Assembly (NCBI RefSeq): GCF_013393385.1
Contig: NZ_AP023239.1
Coordinates: 2,728,001-2,792,000 of the forward strand
From: Paenibacillus sp. URB8-2
GTDB lineage: Bacteria; Bacillota; Bacilli; Paenibacillales; Paenibacillaceae
DNA length: 64,000 nt
Direction: 5' to 3'
How positions within the stretch are numbered: position 1 is the stretch's first letter; each line of letters begins with the position of its first letter. A program made the position numbers and the translations under genes. Under the pieces are notes generated by a model. That model did not search any database and had not been told where the DNA came from. It saw nothing but the letters and a program-made list of their open reading frames with translations. Of the stretch, positions 26,875-34,137 are shown one piece after another.

Positions 26875-27028
26875 CGTATACCAATGGGGTGGAAAAAACT
26901 TGCAAGCTGGGTAAACAGCAAAGGCTATAAAACATCATGCGAATAAGAAAGATATTGGCTTGAAGAGGTACTGGAAATTGACGGTTTAGTATTTATGGAT
27001 ATTTATTTTCCGATTGGATAAGTTCCAT

Positions 27029-27062
27029 GAACCCCGTAACCAAAATTGGTTAGGGGGTTCTT
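27029..27062 (+). terminator. Terminator of the split gene
   Basis: GAACCCCGTAACC and GGTTAGGGGGTTC form a near-perfect stem with loop AAAATT, followed by TTTC, eight bases after the remnant's stop codon. Confidence 0.75.
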
Positions 27063-27277
27063 TCACTACATACAAATAGTCCCTACACAGTGAGATTAAG
27101 CTTACGGAAAACGATAGTTGAAAAAAGACACGAAAGCAGCGGTAGATCGGCTGCCTTTGTTCACGGGCAGGTTAACTCAACCAAACGGGTTAAAACTATA
27201 TACGTATCATCGTAATATATCTAAACACAAAGTGCATTTTGACCACAAAATTTACATCGGTTTATAAAGACCAAGAG

Positions 27278-27310
27278 CCACTCCTGCTACAATGGAGTGG
27301 TTCCTTTATA
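27278..27310 (-). terminator. Terminator-like hairpin downstream of the small membrane protein
   Basis: CCACTCC/GGAGTGG around a 9-base loop. It lies beyond the 3' end of the minus-strand gene at 27374. T-rich sequence on the plus side (TTCCTTTAT) means it could also serve plus-strand transcripts. Confidence 0.5.
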
Positions 27311-27373
27311 GAACTTTTCTTTTATCTAACTGTAGAATCCCGATAGTTAAGTTTAGGACTTGTTTTCAAGTGC

Positions 27374-27550
27374 TCATAACTTATTAGTCCACCACTTGTA
27401 GAGTCTATCGATAAAATGCATTAAAACATGTACAATTGTAATAAGAGATGCCATTTGTAAAGCCTTTATAAAACTAACCCCTACAAAATAGTAACTAAGA
27501 AGTAAAATAGCTAAAAAATAAATTCCTACACTTAGAATTGGTTTAAACAT
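27374..27550 (-). CDS. Small membrane protein, unknown
   Basis: 58 residues with two predicted membrane helices (ILSVGIYFLAILLLSYYFVG and ALQMASLITIVHVLMHFI) and a basic C-terminal tail. ATG at 27550 follows GGGAGGG at 7-8 bases; the TTG upstream lies within that ribosome site. AT-rich like the surrounding accessory DNA. Family unknown. Confidence 0.6.
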   Translation of the reverse strand: MFKPILSVGIYFLAILLLSYYFVGVSFIKALQMASLITIVHVLMHFIDRLYKWWTNKL

Positions 27551-27703
27551 ATCTATAAGCCCTCCCAACCTTCAGTTTAACATTTATTCCACCTCTTTAT
27601 TGAACTTAACTTCCCATTAGTTGAGTAAAATCCTGTTTTTATTACATATCGTCACGCGAATACGAATTCAGCAAGCAAACTCGATAGACTGCAGGATAAT
27701 TTA

Positions 27704-27723
27704 CGGTGAACCGTACCACAAGT
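27704..27723. repeat. 20-bp direct repeat, copy 1
   Basis: Matches 28433-28452 at 19 of 20 positions (CGGTGAACCGTACCA, then one mismatch, then AAGT), on either side of the collagen-like gene. The second copy lies in the end of the decayed serine recombinase gene. Confidence 0.6.
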
Positions 27724-27801
27724 TTATGGGCATTCGCCCAAGCGCCCTTTCCGCGAATGCATATGATGATTATGCCTACTCATTGAAAGGAGCGATCACA
27801 T

Positions 27802-28197
27802 ATGGGATTTTTTCCAACGCCGGGAACCGGCGGATTTCCAGGGTCCCCGGGCGGACCTGGCGTGCCGGGAGGACCGGGGGTTCCAGGTGGATTTCCCGGA
27901 CAATTTCCGGGGACACCGGGACTTCCGGGGGGTGCACCGGGAGGCGTTCAAGCGCCGACGGTTCCTCCACCGCAATTCGTACCGCAAATGTCGGCCACCA
28001 CATTTGCCGTCGACCCCGGCGGGATCAGACGCTGCCTGTTCCGCAACACATACATTTGGCTGAACAACGGCGAGCAATTCTGGTTCTTCCCGGTATTCGT
28101 CGGGCGTAATTCTATTGCAGGGTTCAGATGGTTCGGTTTCTTCTGGGCGTACTTCGGCATTGATTTGAATCGGATTCGCTCGTTCACCTGCTTCTAA
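27802..28197 (+). CDS. Collagen-like glycine/proline-rich protein
   Basis: 131 residues. Residues 7-50 are Gly-x-x-type repeats rich in Pro and Gly (GSPGGPGVPGGPGVPGG). A compact hydrophobic C-terminal domain of about 70 residues follows, with aromatic residues and two cysteines (RRCLFRNTYIWL, GFFWAYFGIDLN). AAAGGAG precedes the ATG. No signal peptide. Short collagen-like proteins in Bacillales often belong to spore coat or exosporium; that role is an inference only. A terminator follows. Confidence 0.8.
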   Translation: MGFFPTPGTGGFPGSPGGPGVPGGPGVPGGFPGQFPGTPGLPGGAPGGVQAPTVPPPQFVPQMSATTFAVDPGGIRRCLFRNTYIWLNNGEQFWFFPVFVGRNSIAGFRWFGFFWAYFGIDLNRIRSFTCF

Positions 28198-28208
28198 GGC
28201 AGACAGCG

Positions 28209-28240
28209 AAAGAGAACAGCCTGCGGGCTGTTCTCTTTGT
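28209..28240 (+). terminator. Terminator of the collagen-like gene
   Basis: AAAGAGAACAGCC and GGCTGTTCTCTTT form a perfect 13-bp stem with a 4-base loop, 10 bases after the stop codon. Confidence 0.88.
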
Positions 28241-28407
28241 TGTGCGACTTTTCGTGTATACCGCTATCATCCAAGAGTCAATGGTTCGGGCTTGCAGTGG
28301 GTTGGCTCGCGAGAAAATCCGGGGGTTGTGAATCCTGCAAAAGACACCGGGAAAAGATAATTAAACAAAGCGAGATCAAAGAAAGGACTGCCCCGCAAAG
28401 GATGGCC

Positions 28408-28668
28408 TTATAACTTGCCGTTACAGACAGCGCGGTGAACCGTACCATAAGTAAGCACAAAGTCATCGTTAATTGAAGCGTCAAAGAACAATTCAATGTC
28501 CTTGACGCTTCTCTAGTCGGGATTGTTTCCAACATTTACAGTGATCTTGTTTATTATAGAGTGAAGCAAGTCTTTTTGTTTCATTGGTTCAACCTTCGTT
28601 ATTACCGTTGAGAAGCCTGTTAAGACTTGGTGAACCTGCTCGAAAGAAACCACTTTTATAGTTGGTCT
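28408..28668 (-). pseudogene. Large serine recombinase, C-terminal remnant
   Basis: One minus-strand frame reads VVSFEQVHQVLTGFSTVITK, then KQKDLLHSIINKITVNVGNN, an in-frame TAG, then RSVKDIELFFDASINDDFVL. This is the helical region and C-terminal strand pattern of large serine recombinases of integrative elements. The rest of the protein is missing. It is the probable relic of an integrated element that once brought neighbouring genes. Confidence 0.6.
28433..28452. repeat. 20-bp direct repeat, copy 2
   Basis: Partner of 27704-27723; here it falls in the codons LTYGTVHR near the end of the recombinase remnant. Confidence 0.6.
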
Positions 28669-28675
28669 GTTGACT

Positions 28676-28837
28676 TCATACTCCGTACACTCTCAAACAT
28701 AGCCGATCGATGACTTCCATTGGATTCTGGTTACTTCGCTTCATGGCTTTCTGAACGGTTTTGGTAGGGGGAAGCTGAAACTTCATGTAGCATTGAACCA
28801 TGCCATACAAGGCAGTGTACTCGTTCTCATGAGGGGG
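28676..28837 (-). pseudogene. Unidentified gene remnant next to the recombinase remnant
   Basis: An open 53-codon minus-strand frame containing ENEYTALYGMVQCYMKFQ and TVQKAMKRSNQNPMEVIDRL with no start or ribosome site. Its composition looks protein-like rather than random. It may be another piece of the same decayed element. No family recognised. Confidence 0.35.
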
Positions 28838-29198
28838 TTAGGGGTGGGGGATGGTTTACACCTTTTTTATGTTTGTCGTTGTCAGATATGACCGTAGGCG
28901 CATCCATCGACCGACTATGAGTAAATTTTAAAGTGATACGACAACTGTGATTTATGGTACAATATGGATTAAACTAACTGGCAGGATAGTGAAATAACAG
29001 GAATCAAGCGAAGAGCATGGCGGAGCTTCGCAAGGCTTCAGCCTAAACGGGACGGCGCAGGTTGTAGTTAAATTACGATTGTGATAAACTGTACGTAATT
29101 TTGATGACGGGAGTTGAACGAATACATGTAGAACTTTCTTGCTGTGAGATCACGAAAAGAACGGACTCAGCTATTGGCTGTGGTTGGTTTATTTCGTC
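28838..29198. other. Intergenic stretch upstream of the ABC-F leader
   Basis: No gene supported. It contains a G-rich patch (GGGGGTTAGGGGTGGGGGAT), a -10-like TACAAT near 28957 and the start of the ABC-F leader transcript. Candidate short leader frames start at ATG 29104 and GTG 29144, without a clear ribosome site. Confidence 0.4.
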
Positions 29199-29199
29199 T

Positions 29200-29328
29200 C
29201 TGCAAGAAAGGTCTGCATTTCGTTTGCGCTCCCTATCCGGACAGTCATCCGGCCCCTTGGAATGGGGCCGGATTTCCTCGTATGGATCAGAGCCGCAAGA
29301 AAGCACCTTTCTTGCGGCTCTTTTTATT
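29200..29328 (+). promoter_or_regulatory. Transcription attenuator of the ABC-F gene
   Basis: A strong terminator (AGCCGCAAGAAAG at 29291-29303 with CTTTCTTGCGGCT at 29307-29319, then CTTTTTATTT) lies just before the start codon. GCAAGAAAGG at 29202-29211 repeats the 5' arm and can pair with CCTTTCTTGC at 29306-29315 as an antiterminator. A further GC-rich hairpin occupies 29247-29273. This is the layout of ribosome-stalling-induced antibiotic-resistance leaders. Confidence 0.75.
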
Positions 29329-29350
29329 TCCATATGAAAGGATGATCGCC

Positions 29351-30838
29351 ATGCCCGCGATACAGGTATCCAATCTTACTTTTGCCTATCCAGGTAGCTA
29401 TGACCTTATATTCGAAAATGTTCATTTTCAAATCGATACAGACTGGAAGCTAGGGTTTACAGGGCGAAACGGTCGGGGGAAAACGACGTTCTTTAACCTG
29501 CTGCAGGGGAAATACGAATACAGCGGCACGATCTCCGCACCGGTCGCTTTTGATTATTTTCCGTTTCCCGTCGAACATCCGGAATATTTGACCGTCGACG
29601 TCATCGAAGAGATCGTCCCAGGCTATGAGCGCTGGAAGTTGATGCGCGAACTGAACCTGCTTAAGGTTTCGGAAGACGTGTTGTACCGGCCATTCGAATC
29701 GTTGTCCCAAGGCGAGCAGACGAAGGTACTGCTGGCCGTGCTGTTCATCCAGGACAATCGATTTCTGCTCATCGATGAACCGACCAATCATCTCGATTTT
29801 CACGCACGAAAGCTTGTTGGCGATTATCTGAATACGAAACGCGGTTTTATTCTTGTTTCACACGATCGGGCATTTCTCGACCGCTGCGTCGATCACATTC
29901 TATCGATCAACAAAATGAATATCGAAATCCAAAAAGGCAGCTTCTCAAGCTGGTGGACGAACAAAACTCGCCAGGACAAGTTCGAATTGGCACAAAACGA
30001 AAAGTTGTACAAAGACGTACAGCGTTTATCGACTTCTGTCAAACGCACGAGCGGCTGGTCTCACGAGATCGAAAAATCGAAAAACGGTACACGAAACTCC
30101 GGCTCCAAGCTGGACAAGGGATACGTCGGTCACAAAGCAGCAAAAATGATGAAACGCGCGAAATCCATCGAGCAGCGGCAAACCGCCGCTGTAGAGGAGA
30201 AGTCGAAACTGCTCCGAAATATCGAACAGTCAGAAAGCCTTGTGATCTCTCAGCTCGCATATCCCAAATCCGAACTGGTCGTGCTGGATCACGTCACGAT
30301 TTACTACGGGGTAAGACCGGTTTGCGAGAACGTTCGTTTGACGATCGAACAAGGGGATCGGATCGCAATTTCAGGTCCAAACGGTTCGGGCAAGTCTAGC
30401 TTGCTCCGCCTGCTCAACGGCGAGGCGCTTCACTATACAGGCACGTTTCGGCCGGAGCCGCAGCTTCGCGTTTCCTATGTATCCCAGAGTACCTCTCATC
30501 TGCGAGGATCACTTTCCGATTATGCAGTAGAGCACGGAATCGACGAAAGCTTATTTAAGACCCTGTTGCGTAAGCTTGATTTCGCCCGCATCCAGTTTGA
30601 GAAGGATATGTCGGCGTTTAGCGGCGGGCAGAAGAAGAAGGTTCTGATCGCGAGAAGCCTATGCGAAGAGGCTCATCTGCATATTTGGGACGAACCGCTC
30701 AACTTTGTCGACGTGATTTCCCGGATGCAGATTGAAGAGCTGCTGCTTGAGTACGCGCCGACCATTGTGTTCGTGGAGCATGATCGGGAATTTCACGACC
30801 GTGTCGCCACGAAAACGATTGAACTCGGTGGGGGTTAG
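29351..30838 (+). CDS. Lsa-type ABC-F ribosomal protection protein
   Basis: A 495-residue soluble protein with two ABC domains and no membrane part. Domain 1: GRNGRGKTT (38-46), signature LSQGEQTKV, Walker B FLLIDEPTNHLD. The inter-domain linker (GWSHEIEKSKNGTRNSGSK, VGHKAAKMMKRAKS) matches the Lsa/Vga antibiotic-resistance group. Domain 2: GPNGSGKSS, FSGGQKKKV, WDEPLNFVD. Such proteins displace lincosamides, pleuromutilins and streptogramin A from the ribosome. ATG at 29351 has AAAGGAT 7 bases upstream. The attenuator leader suggests drug-induced expression. Confidence 0.9.
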   Translation: MPAIQVSNLTFAYPGSYDLIFENVHFQIDTDWKLGFTGRNGRGKTTFFNLLQGKYEYSGTISAPVAFDYFPFPVEHPEYLTVDVIEEIVPGYERWKLMRELNLLKVSEDVLYRPFESLSQGEQTKVLLAVLFIQDNRFLLIDEPTNHLDFHARKLVGDYLNTKRGFILVSHDRAFLDRCVDHILSINKMNIEIQKGSFSSWWTNKTRQDKFELAQNEKLYKDVQRLSTSVKRTSGWSHEIEKSKNGTRNSGSKLDKGYVGHKAAKMMKRAKSIEQRQTAAVEEKSKLLRNIEQSESLVISQLAYPKSELVVLDHVTIYYGVRPVCENVRLTIEQGDRIAISGPNGSGKSSLLRLLNGEALHYTGTFRPEPQLRVSYVSQSTSHLRGSLSDYAVEHGIDESLFKTLLRKLDFARIQFEKDMSAFSGGQKKKVLIARSLCEEAHLHIWDEPLNFVDVISRMQIEELLLEYAPTIVFVEHDREFHDRVATKTIELGGG

Positions 30839-30853
30839 ATTTATGCAAAGTGA

Positions 30854-30988
30854 CTAGGAGTTAAACATGATTTCAACGGCAGAAAGCTTTACAAACAACT
30901 TTTTGAAAAGGGGGAGATTAAACTCCCTCAATATGATTTAGTTTTCTCATTCAGGCTCATGAATTCGCAGGATTTCACCTTTAGCTAA
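30854..30988 (+). pseudogene. C-terminal fragment of an unidentified gene
   Basis: An open frame after a stop reads FNGRKLYKQLFEKGEIKLPQ, YDLVFSFRLMNSQDFTFS and then TAA. It looks like a genuine protein end but has no start or ribosome site. Origin unknown; consistent with the patchwork nature of this region. Confidence 0.35.
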
Positions 30989-31093
30989 GTGTCAGATAAG
31001 AAGGGAACAGAGGAGGCGGTGGATATATTCGATACATAGGTAACATCGTTGTCTAATGAAAATCCTATTAATAACAAATGGAGGAGTATGGTG

Positions 31094-31849
31094 ATGGACA
31101 TAAAGCAATCATTTTCAAACAGAGTTAAAGATTATGTGAAATATCGTCCAACATATCCTAGTGACGCGATAGATTATTTATATGATATTGTCAAACTTGA
31201 TGAGAATTCGACCGTGGCTGATATTGGGGCAGGAACAGGAAAATTATCTGAATTACTAGTTGAAAGAGGTACTAATGTTATTGCAGTAGAACCAGATCAG
31301 GAAATGCGAAAAGCTTCTGAACAAATACTTGGACATGAATCCAACTTTCGTGCTGTGGCAGGTTCAGCAGAATCAACATGTTTACGTGACAATTCCGTAG
31401 ACTTTATAGTTTGTGCACAAGTGTTCCACTGGTTCGATCGTACGGTTACAAAAATGGAATTTAAACGAATTCTAAAAGAACGTGGTAAGGTTATTTTAGT
31501 TTGGAATACACGTCAAACAAAAGGAACCCCTTTTTTAGAAGGGATAGAACATTTATTGCTTAACTATGGTATTGATTACTCCGAAGTGAATCACAAAAAC
31601 ATTTCGGAAGATGAATTGCAATTATTCTTTAAAGAAAATACTATGGAGAAGTCCGTTTTTAAAATACAACAATTATTTGATTTTGAGGGTCTAAGTGGAA
31701 GAGTAATGTCTTCCTCCTATACTCCTATGCCTGAACATCCTAACTACGGACCTATGATGGACGAATTAATAAAGTTATTTAATCGATATGAGAAAAACGG
31801 TAAAGTACCTTATATATATGAAACAGAGTTATATTGGGGAGAGATTTAA
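31094..31849 (+). CDS. Class I SAM-dependent methyltransferase
   Basis: A 251-residue methyltransferase-11-type protein. Motif I is VADIGAGTGKLSELLVERG, followed by the acidic VIAVEPDQEM and a VDFIVCAQVFHWF motif-IV segment. The ATG at 31094 is best placed 8 bases after GGAGGA; nearby ATG and GTG codons at 31088 and 31091 are closer than ideal. AT-rich codon use, like the GNAT gene. Substrate unknown. Confidence 0.88.
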   Translation: MDIKQSFSNRVKDYVKYRPTYPSDAIDYLYDIVKLDENSTVADIGAGTGKLSELLVERGTNVIAVEPDQEMRKASEQILGHESNFRAVAGSAESTCLRDNSVDFIVCAQVFHWFDRTVTKMEFKRILKERGKVILVWNTRQTKGTPFLEGIEHLLLNYGIDYSEVNHKNISEDELQLFFKENTMEKSVFKIQQLFDFEGLSGRVMSSSYTPMPEHPNYGPMMDELIKLFNRYEKNGKVPYIYETELYWGEI

Positions 31850-31923
31850 TATCACTTAGGGAGCATGAGTTGAAGAATCGATATGACGGATTACGATTGT
31901 GCAATAAAAGAGAAGTTCTATCT

Positions 31924-32025
31924 AAGAAGAAACGGCTGCGCCGTCCTCTGGAAGAGGAAGGTATCCGTTTCTCGTAAAAATATCAGGTTAAGGATAAGCG
32001 CGAAGCTTATACTTTCTGATATTTC
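31924..32025 (-). repeat. Structured intergenic repeat, copy D
   Basis: Near-perfect reverse complement of copy B, with only about four base differences over about 102 bp, all in loops or unpaired parts. It lies in the low-GC region between the methyltransferase and VOC genes. Confidence 0.8.
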
Positions 32026-32033
32026 AAAGAAAA

Positions 32034-32062
32034 CCACTCCATTGTCGGAGTGGCTTCTTCTT
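32034..32062. terminator. Terminator between methyltransferase and VOC genes
   Basis: CCACTCC/GGAGTGG around ATTGTC, followed on the plus strand by CTTCTTCTTTAT and preceded by AAAGAAAA, so it could act in both directions. Confidence 0.7.
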
Positions 32063-32095
32063 TATATACTGATGTAAATTTATTTTTCTGAAAAC

Positions 32096-32560
32096 TTAAT
32101 TCACATGGGCTTTGGTAGACATATCAAAATCAACATCTTCAATAAATTCGATAACTTCTCCGTTGGGACTGTGAATGACAGCGTTCTTTACTACCAGAGG
32201 AGGTTCCCCAAGAGAAAGGTAATCCGGTTCTATAAAAGCCTTTGCTCCATGAGAAAGGGCTTTTTGGTACATTTCATCTACATTATCTACATAGAAGGCT
32301 AAATGTAATAACGCTCCGTGAGCTATATCTTCTTCGGACGATGCTTTCTTCCCTTGAGCTGGGATGACAGCGTCGTTATCAAAGATCTCAATGCAGGTTC
32401 TTTGGTCGGGTGAAATCAGCATTGAAGCTTCTTTGATTTGAAATAGTGGTAGACTCCAATGATGCCCTAACTTGAACCCTAGAACTTCAATATAGAATGT
32501 AATGGTTGCTTTATAATCTCTGGCTTGGATCGCTACATGTGAAAGGCCTTTTAAGCTCAT
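32096..32560 (-). CDS. VOC-family protein (glyoxalase/dioxygenase superfamily)
   Basis: A 154-residue single VOC module pair. It begins LSHVAIQARDYKATITFYIE and ends PNGEVIEFIEDVDFD, the two halves contributing His, His and Glu metal ligands (SHVAI, LLHLAFYVD, EVIEFIE). The ATG at 32560 follows GGGAGCG. Might be a glyoxalase, fosfomycin-type or dioxygenase-like enzyme; the small size and absent partners do not decide. Confidence 0.85.
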   Translation of the reverse strand: MSLKGLSHVAIQARDYKATITFYIEVLGFKLGHHWSLPLFQIKEASMLISPDQRTCIEIFDNDAVIPAQGKKASSEEDIAHGALLHLAFYVDNVDEMYQKALSHGAKAFIEPDYLSLGEPPLVVKNAVIHSPNGEVIEFIEDVDFDMSTKAHVN

Positions 32561-32718
32561 CTATAATCGCTCCCTTATATTATATATATTTATTATAGTT
32601 ACATTAAAATGTGAGATACATACAAAAGATAAGTGTTTTATAGTAATATGGTTATTGAATATATGGTATTTCAGTTGAATAGGTTTATTTTATTAAATAG
32701 GTTCAGGGGGTTCTTGAT

Positions 32719-33153
32719 TTGGAACATCTTATGGATGACATTGATAAAAAGATCATGGCATTACTTCAGTACAATGCGCGAATGTCCATTTCTCAAATCA
32801 GCAAAGAGGTTGCGATGTCGCAACCATCCGTTAAAGAAAGAATGATCAAGTTGGAAGAAAAAAACATCATTTCTGGGTATAACACAGTTTTTAGTTTACG
32901 GGAACTGAATCGAGGCACGACCACTTTTATTCTATTAAAAACAGAACATTGCCAAGAGATCACTGATTTTTGTAAGAATGCTATGGAAGTAACTGATTTC
33001 TTTCGCATTAGTGGTGAATACAATTATCTCATTAAGGTACAAACCGCATCTATTGAGGAACTTGCCGAATTTCAAGATTGCCTTATAAAGTTCGGACCTT
33101 CAAAGTCTCATATCAGTTTGAAAAATATATTGGAGAACAGGGTTTTGCTCTAA
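32719..33153 (+). CDS. Lrp/AsnC-family transcriptional regulator
   Basis: A 144-residue protein with an N-terminal helix-turn-helix (ISQISKEVAMSQPSVKERMI, about residues 24-43) and a RAM/AsnC ligand domain (VTDFFRISGEYNYLIKVQTA). Start TTG at 32719 lies after GGGGG; an in-frame ATG at 32731 is the alternative. Amino-acid-responsive regulator. Convergent with the carbamoyltransferase gene. Confidence 0.9.
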   Translation: MEHLMDDIDKKIMALLQYNARMSISQISKEVAMSQPSVKERMIKLEEKNIISGYNTVFSLRELNRGTTTFILLKTEHCQEITDFCKNAMEVTDFFRISGEYNYLIKVQTASIEELAEFQDCLIKFGPSKSHISLKNILENRVLL

Positions 33154-33165
33154 ATGGATGGAAAG

Positions 33166-34044
33166 CTATTTTTCCATGACAACTGCACGCTCCGAGTGAT
33201 AAAGGCAGTACAGCATAATGGCCTGCTGGACATACAGTAGACATTTTTTGAATTCATATCCGACAAAATAATCCGAGTCGATGGCATCCGCAGAGACTTC
33301 TTCCCCTCTGAAGAAAGGCGGACACGGATTGAGCATCGCGCCGGGCTTGGTCATCCGCATCCGCTGCAAATTTAGCTGGTATTTCCCTATGTATTCGGCC
33401 GTCCGGTATTCCTCCGGCAAAGAATCGGTCAGAAGGATGTCGCTGTCAGGCAATATCCCGTCCAGACTGATATGAAACTTATAATTGGCGGTTTCCGGCC
33501 CAAGCGCATTGCCCTCTGAGCAGACATGGTGGAAGTTCAGATTCATCATCTTCGCCATGCTCATCCATGTTCGGCTGATGTTACCCGCCGAACCCACAAA
33601 GGTATAGACCAGGTCCTTGTAATCCGGCCTCCGTCTGCTGATGGCATAAAGGTCGGACATGATTTCGCACGGATGGTTCTCCGAAGTCATGGCATTGATG
33701 ACAGGAATCGAAGCACACCTCGACAGTTCCCGAAGTTTATGGAGATCCGAATGCCGGACTACGGCCGCGTCGGCCCAGTTCGCCATATAGGCTATGACAT
33801 CGGCGAGCTGTTCTCTCTTATTCAGAGCTTCCGGCGGCATGCAAATACACTCACCCCGCAGATCGCGGATGCCTTTTTCAAAGCTTACTCTCGTGCGAAG
33901 ACTCGATTCGGGAAAAAATAAAATGAACGTTTTTCCTAGAAGCAGGGGCTGTTCCCGGTTCTGACAAAGCCGGTCGGTCAGGCCAAAAATGTCTTGGATC
34001 TGTTCCGGCTTCCAATCCTCAATATCCAGAAAATGCAGTGTCAT
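33166..34044 (-). CDS. Divergent aspartate/ornithine carbamoyltransferase-family protein
   Basis: A 292-residue protein of the carbamoyltransferase fold. SSLRTRVSFEKG (about 48-59) is the carbamoyl-phosphate-binding STRTR equivalent, and HPCEIMSDL (about 125-133) replaces the HPCQ motif. The ornithine-specific DxxxSMG loop is replaced by LTDSLPEEYR, and the HCLP motif by NPCPPFFRGEE. The amino-acid substrate is therefore unclear. It is a lone gene, not in an arg operon. ATG at 34044 was preferred to GTG at 34047 on ribosome-site spacing. Confidence 0.8.
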   Translation of the reverse strand: MTLHFLDIEDWKPEQIQDIFGLTDRLCQNREQPLLLGKTFILFFPESSLRTRVSFEKGIRDLRGECICMPPEALNKREQLADVIAYMANWADAAVVRHSDLHKLRELSRCASIPVINAMTSENHPCEIMSDLYAISRRRPDYKDLVYTFVGSAGNISRTWMSMAKMMNLNFHHVCSEGNALGPETANYKFHISLDGILPDSDILLTDSLPEEYRTAEYIGKYQLNLQRMRMTKPGAMLNPCPPFFRGEEVSADAIDSDYFVGYEFKKCLLYVQQAIMLYCLYHSERAVVMEK

Positions 34045-34137
34045 CACGTCCTTATATATAAGTTGGGCGAGTCAGAATAGTGAAATAATATACAAATATA
34101 TGCATTAGTATACACTATTTTCAGCCTGTTCTCCGAA

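Larger units (their letters stand above)
25142..27021 (+). pseudogene. Remnant of a GyrI-like/effector-binding-domain gene split by the TnpB element
   Basis: Removing 25217-26874 joins LLEMPTSIELN to RIPMGWKKLASWVNSKGY in one frame. The joined frame continues, through one in-frame TAA at 26944, to LEEVLEIDGLVFMDIYFPIG and a stop at 27019-27021. The ending resembles the C-terminus of GyrI/BmrR-type effector-binding domains, which finish with acidic strand plus PI. No full N-terminus is visible, so the gene was already partial or has decayed. A terminator follows at 27029. The domain assignment is an inference from a short segment. Confidence 0.5.
27022..27373. other. Intergenic stretch after the split gene
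   Basis: No gene seen. It holds two terminator-like hairpins (27029-27062 and 27278-27310); the AT-rich remainder shows nothing I can name. Confidence 0.5.

Noticed and set aside
27621..28109. Alternative plus-strand frame across the collagen-like gene
   Set aside because: The frame starting at 27802 has a proper ribosome site, Gly-x-x repeats and a terminator.
28278..28535. Minus-strand 85-residue frame
   Set aside because: It overlaps the recombinase remnant in a different frame; the remnant has recognisable protein sequence and this one does not.
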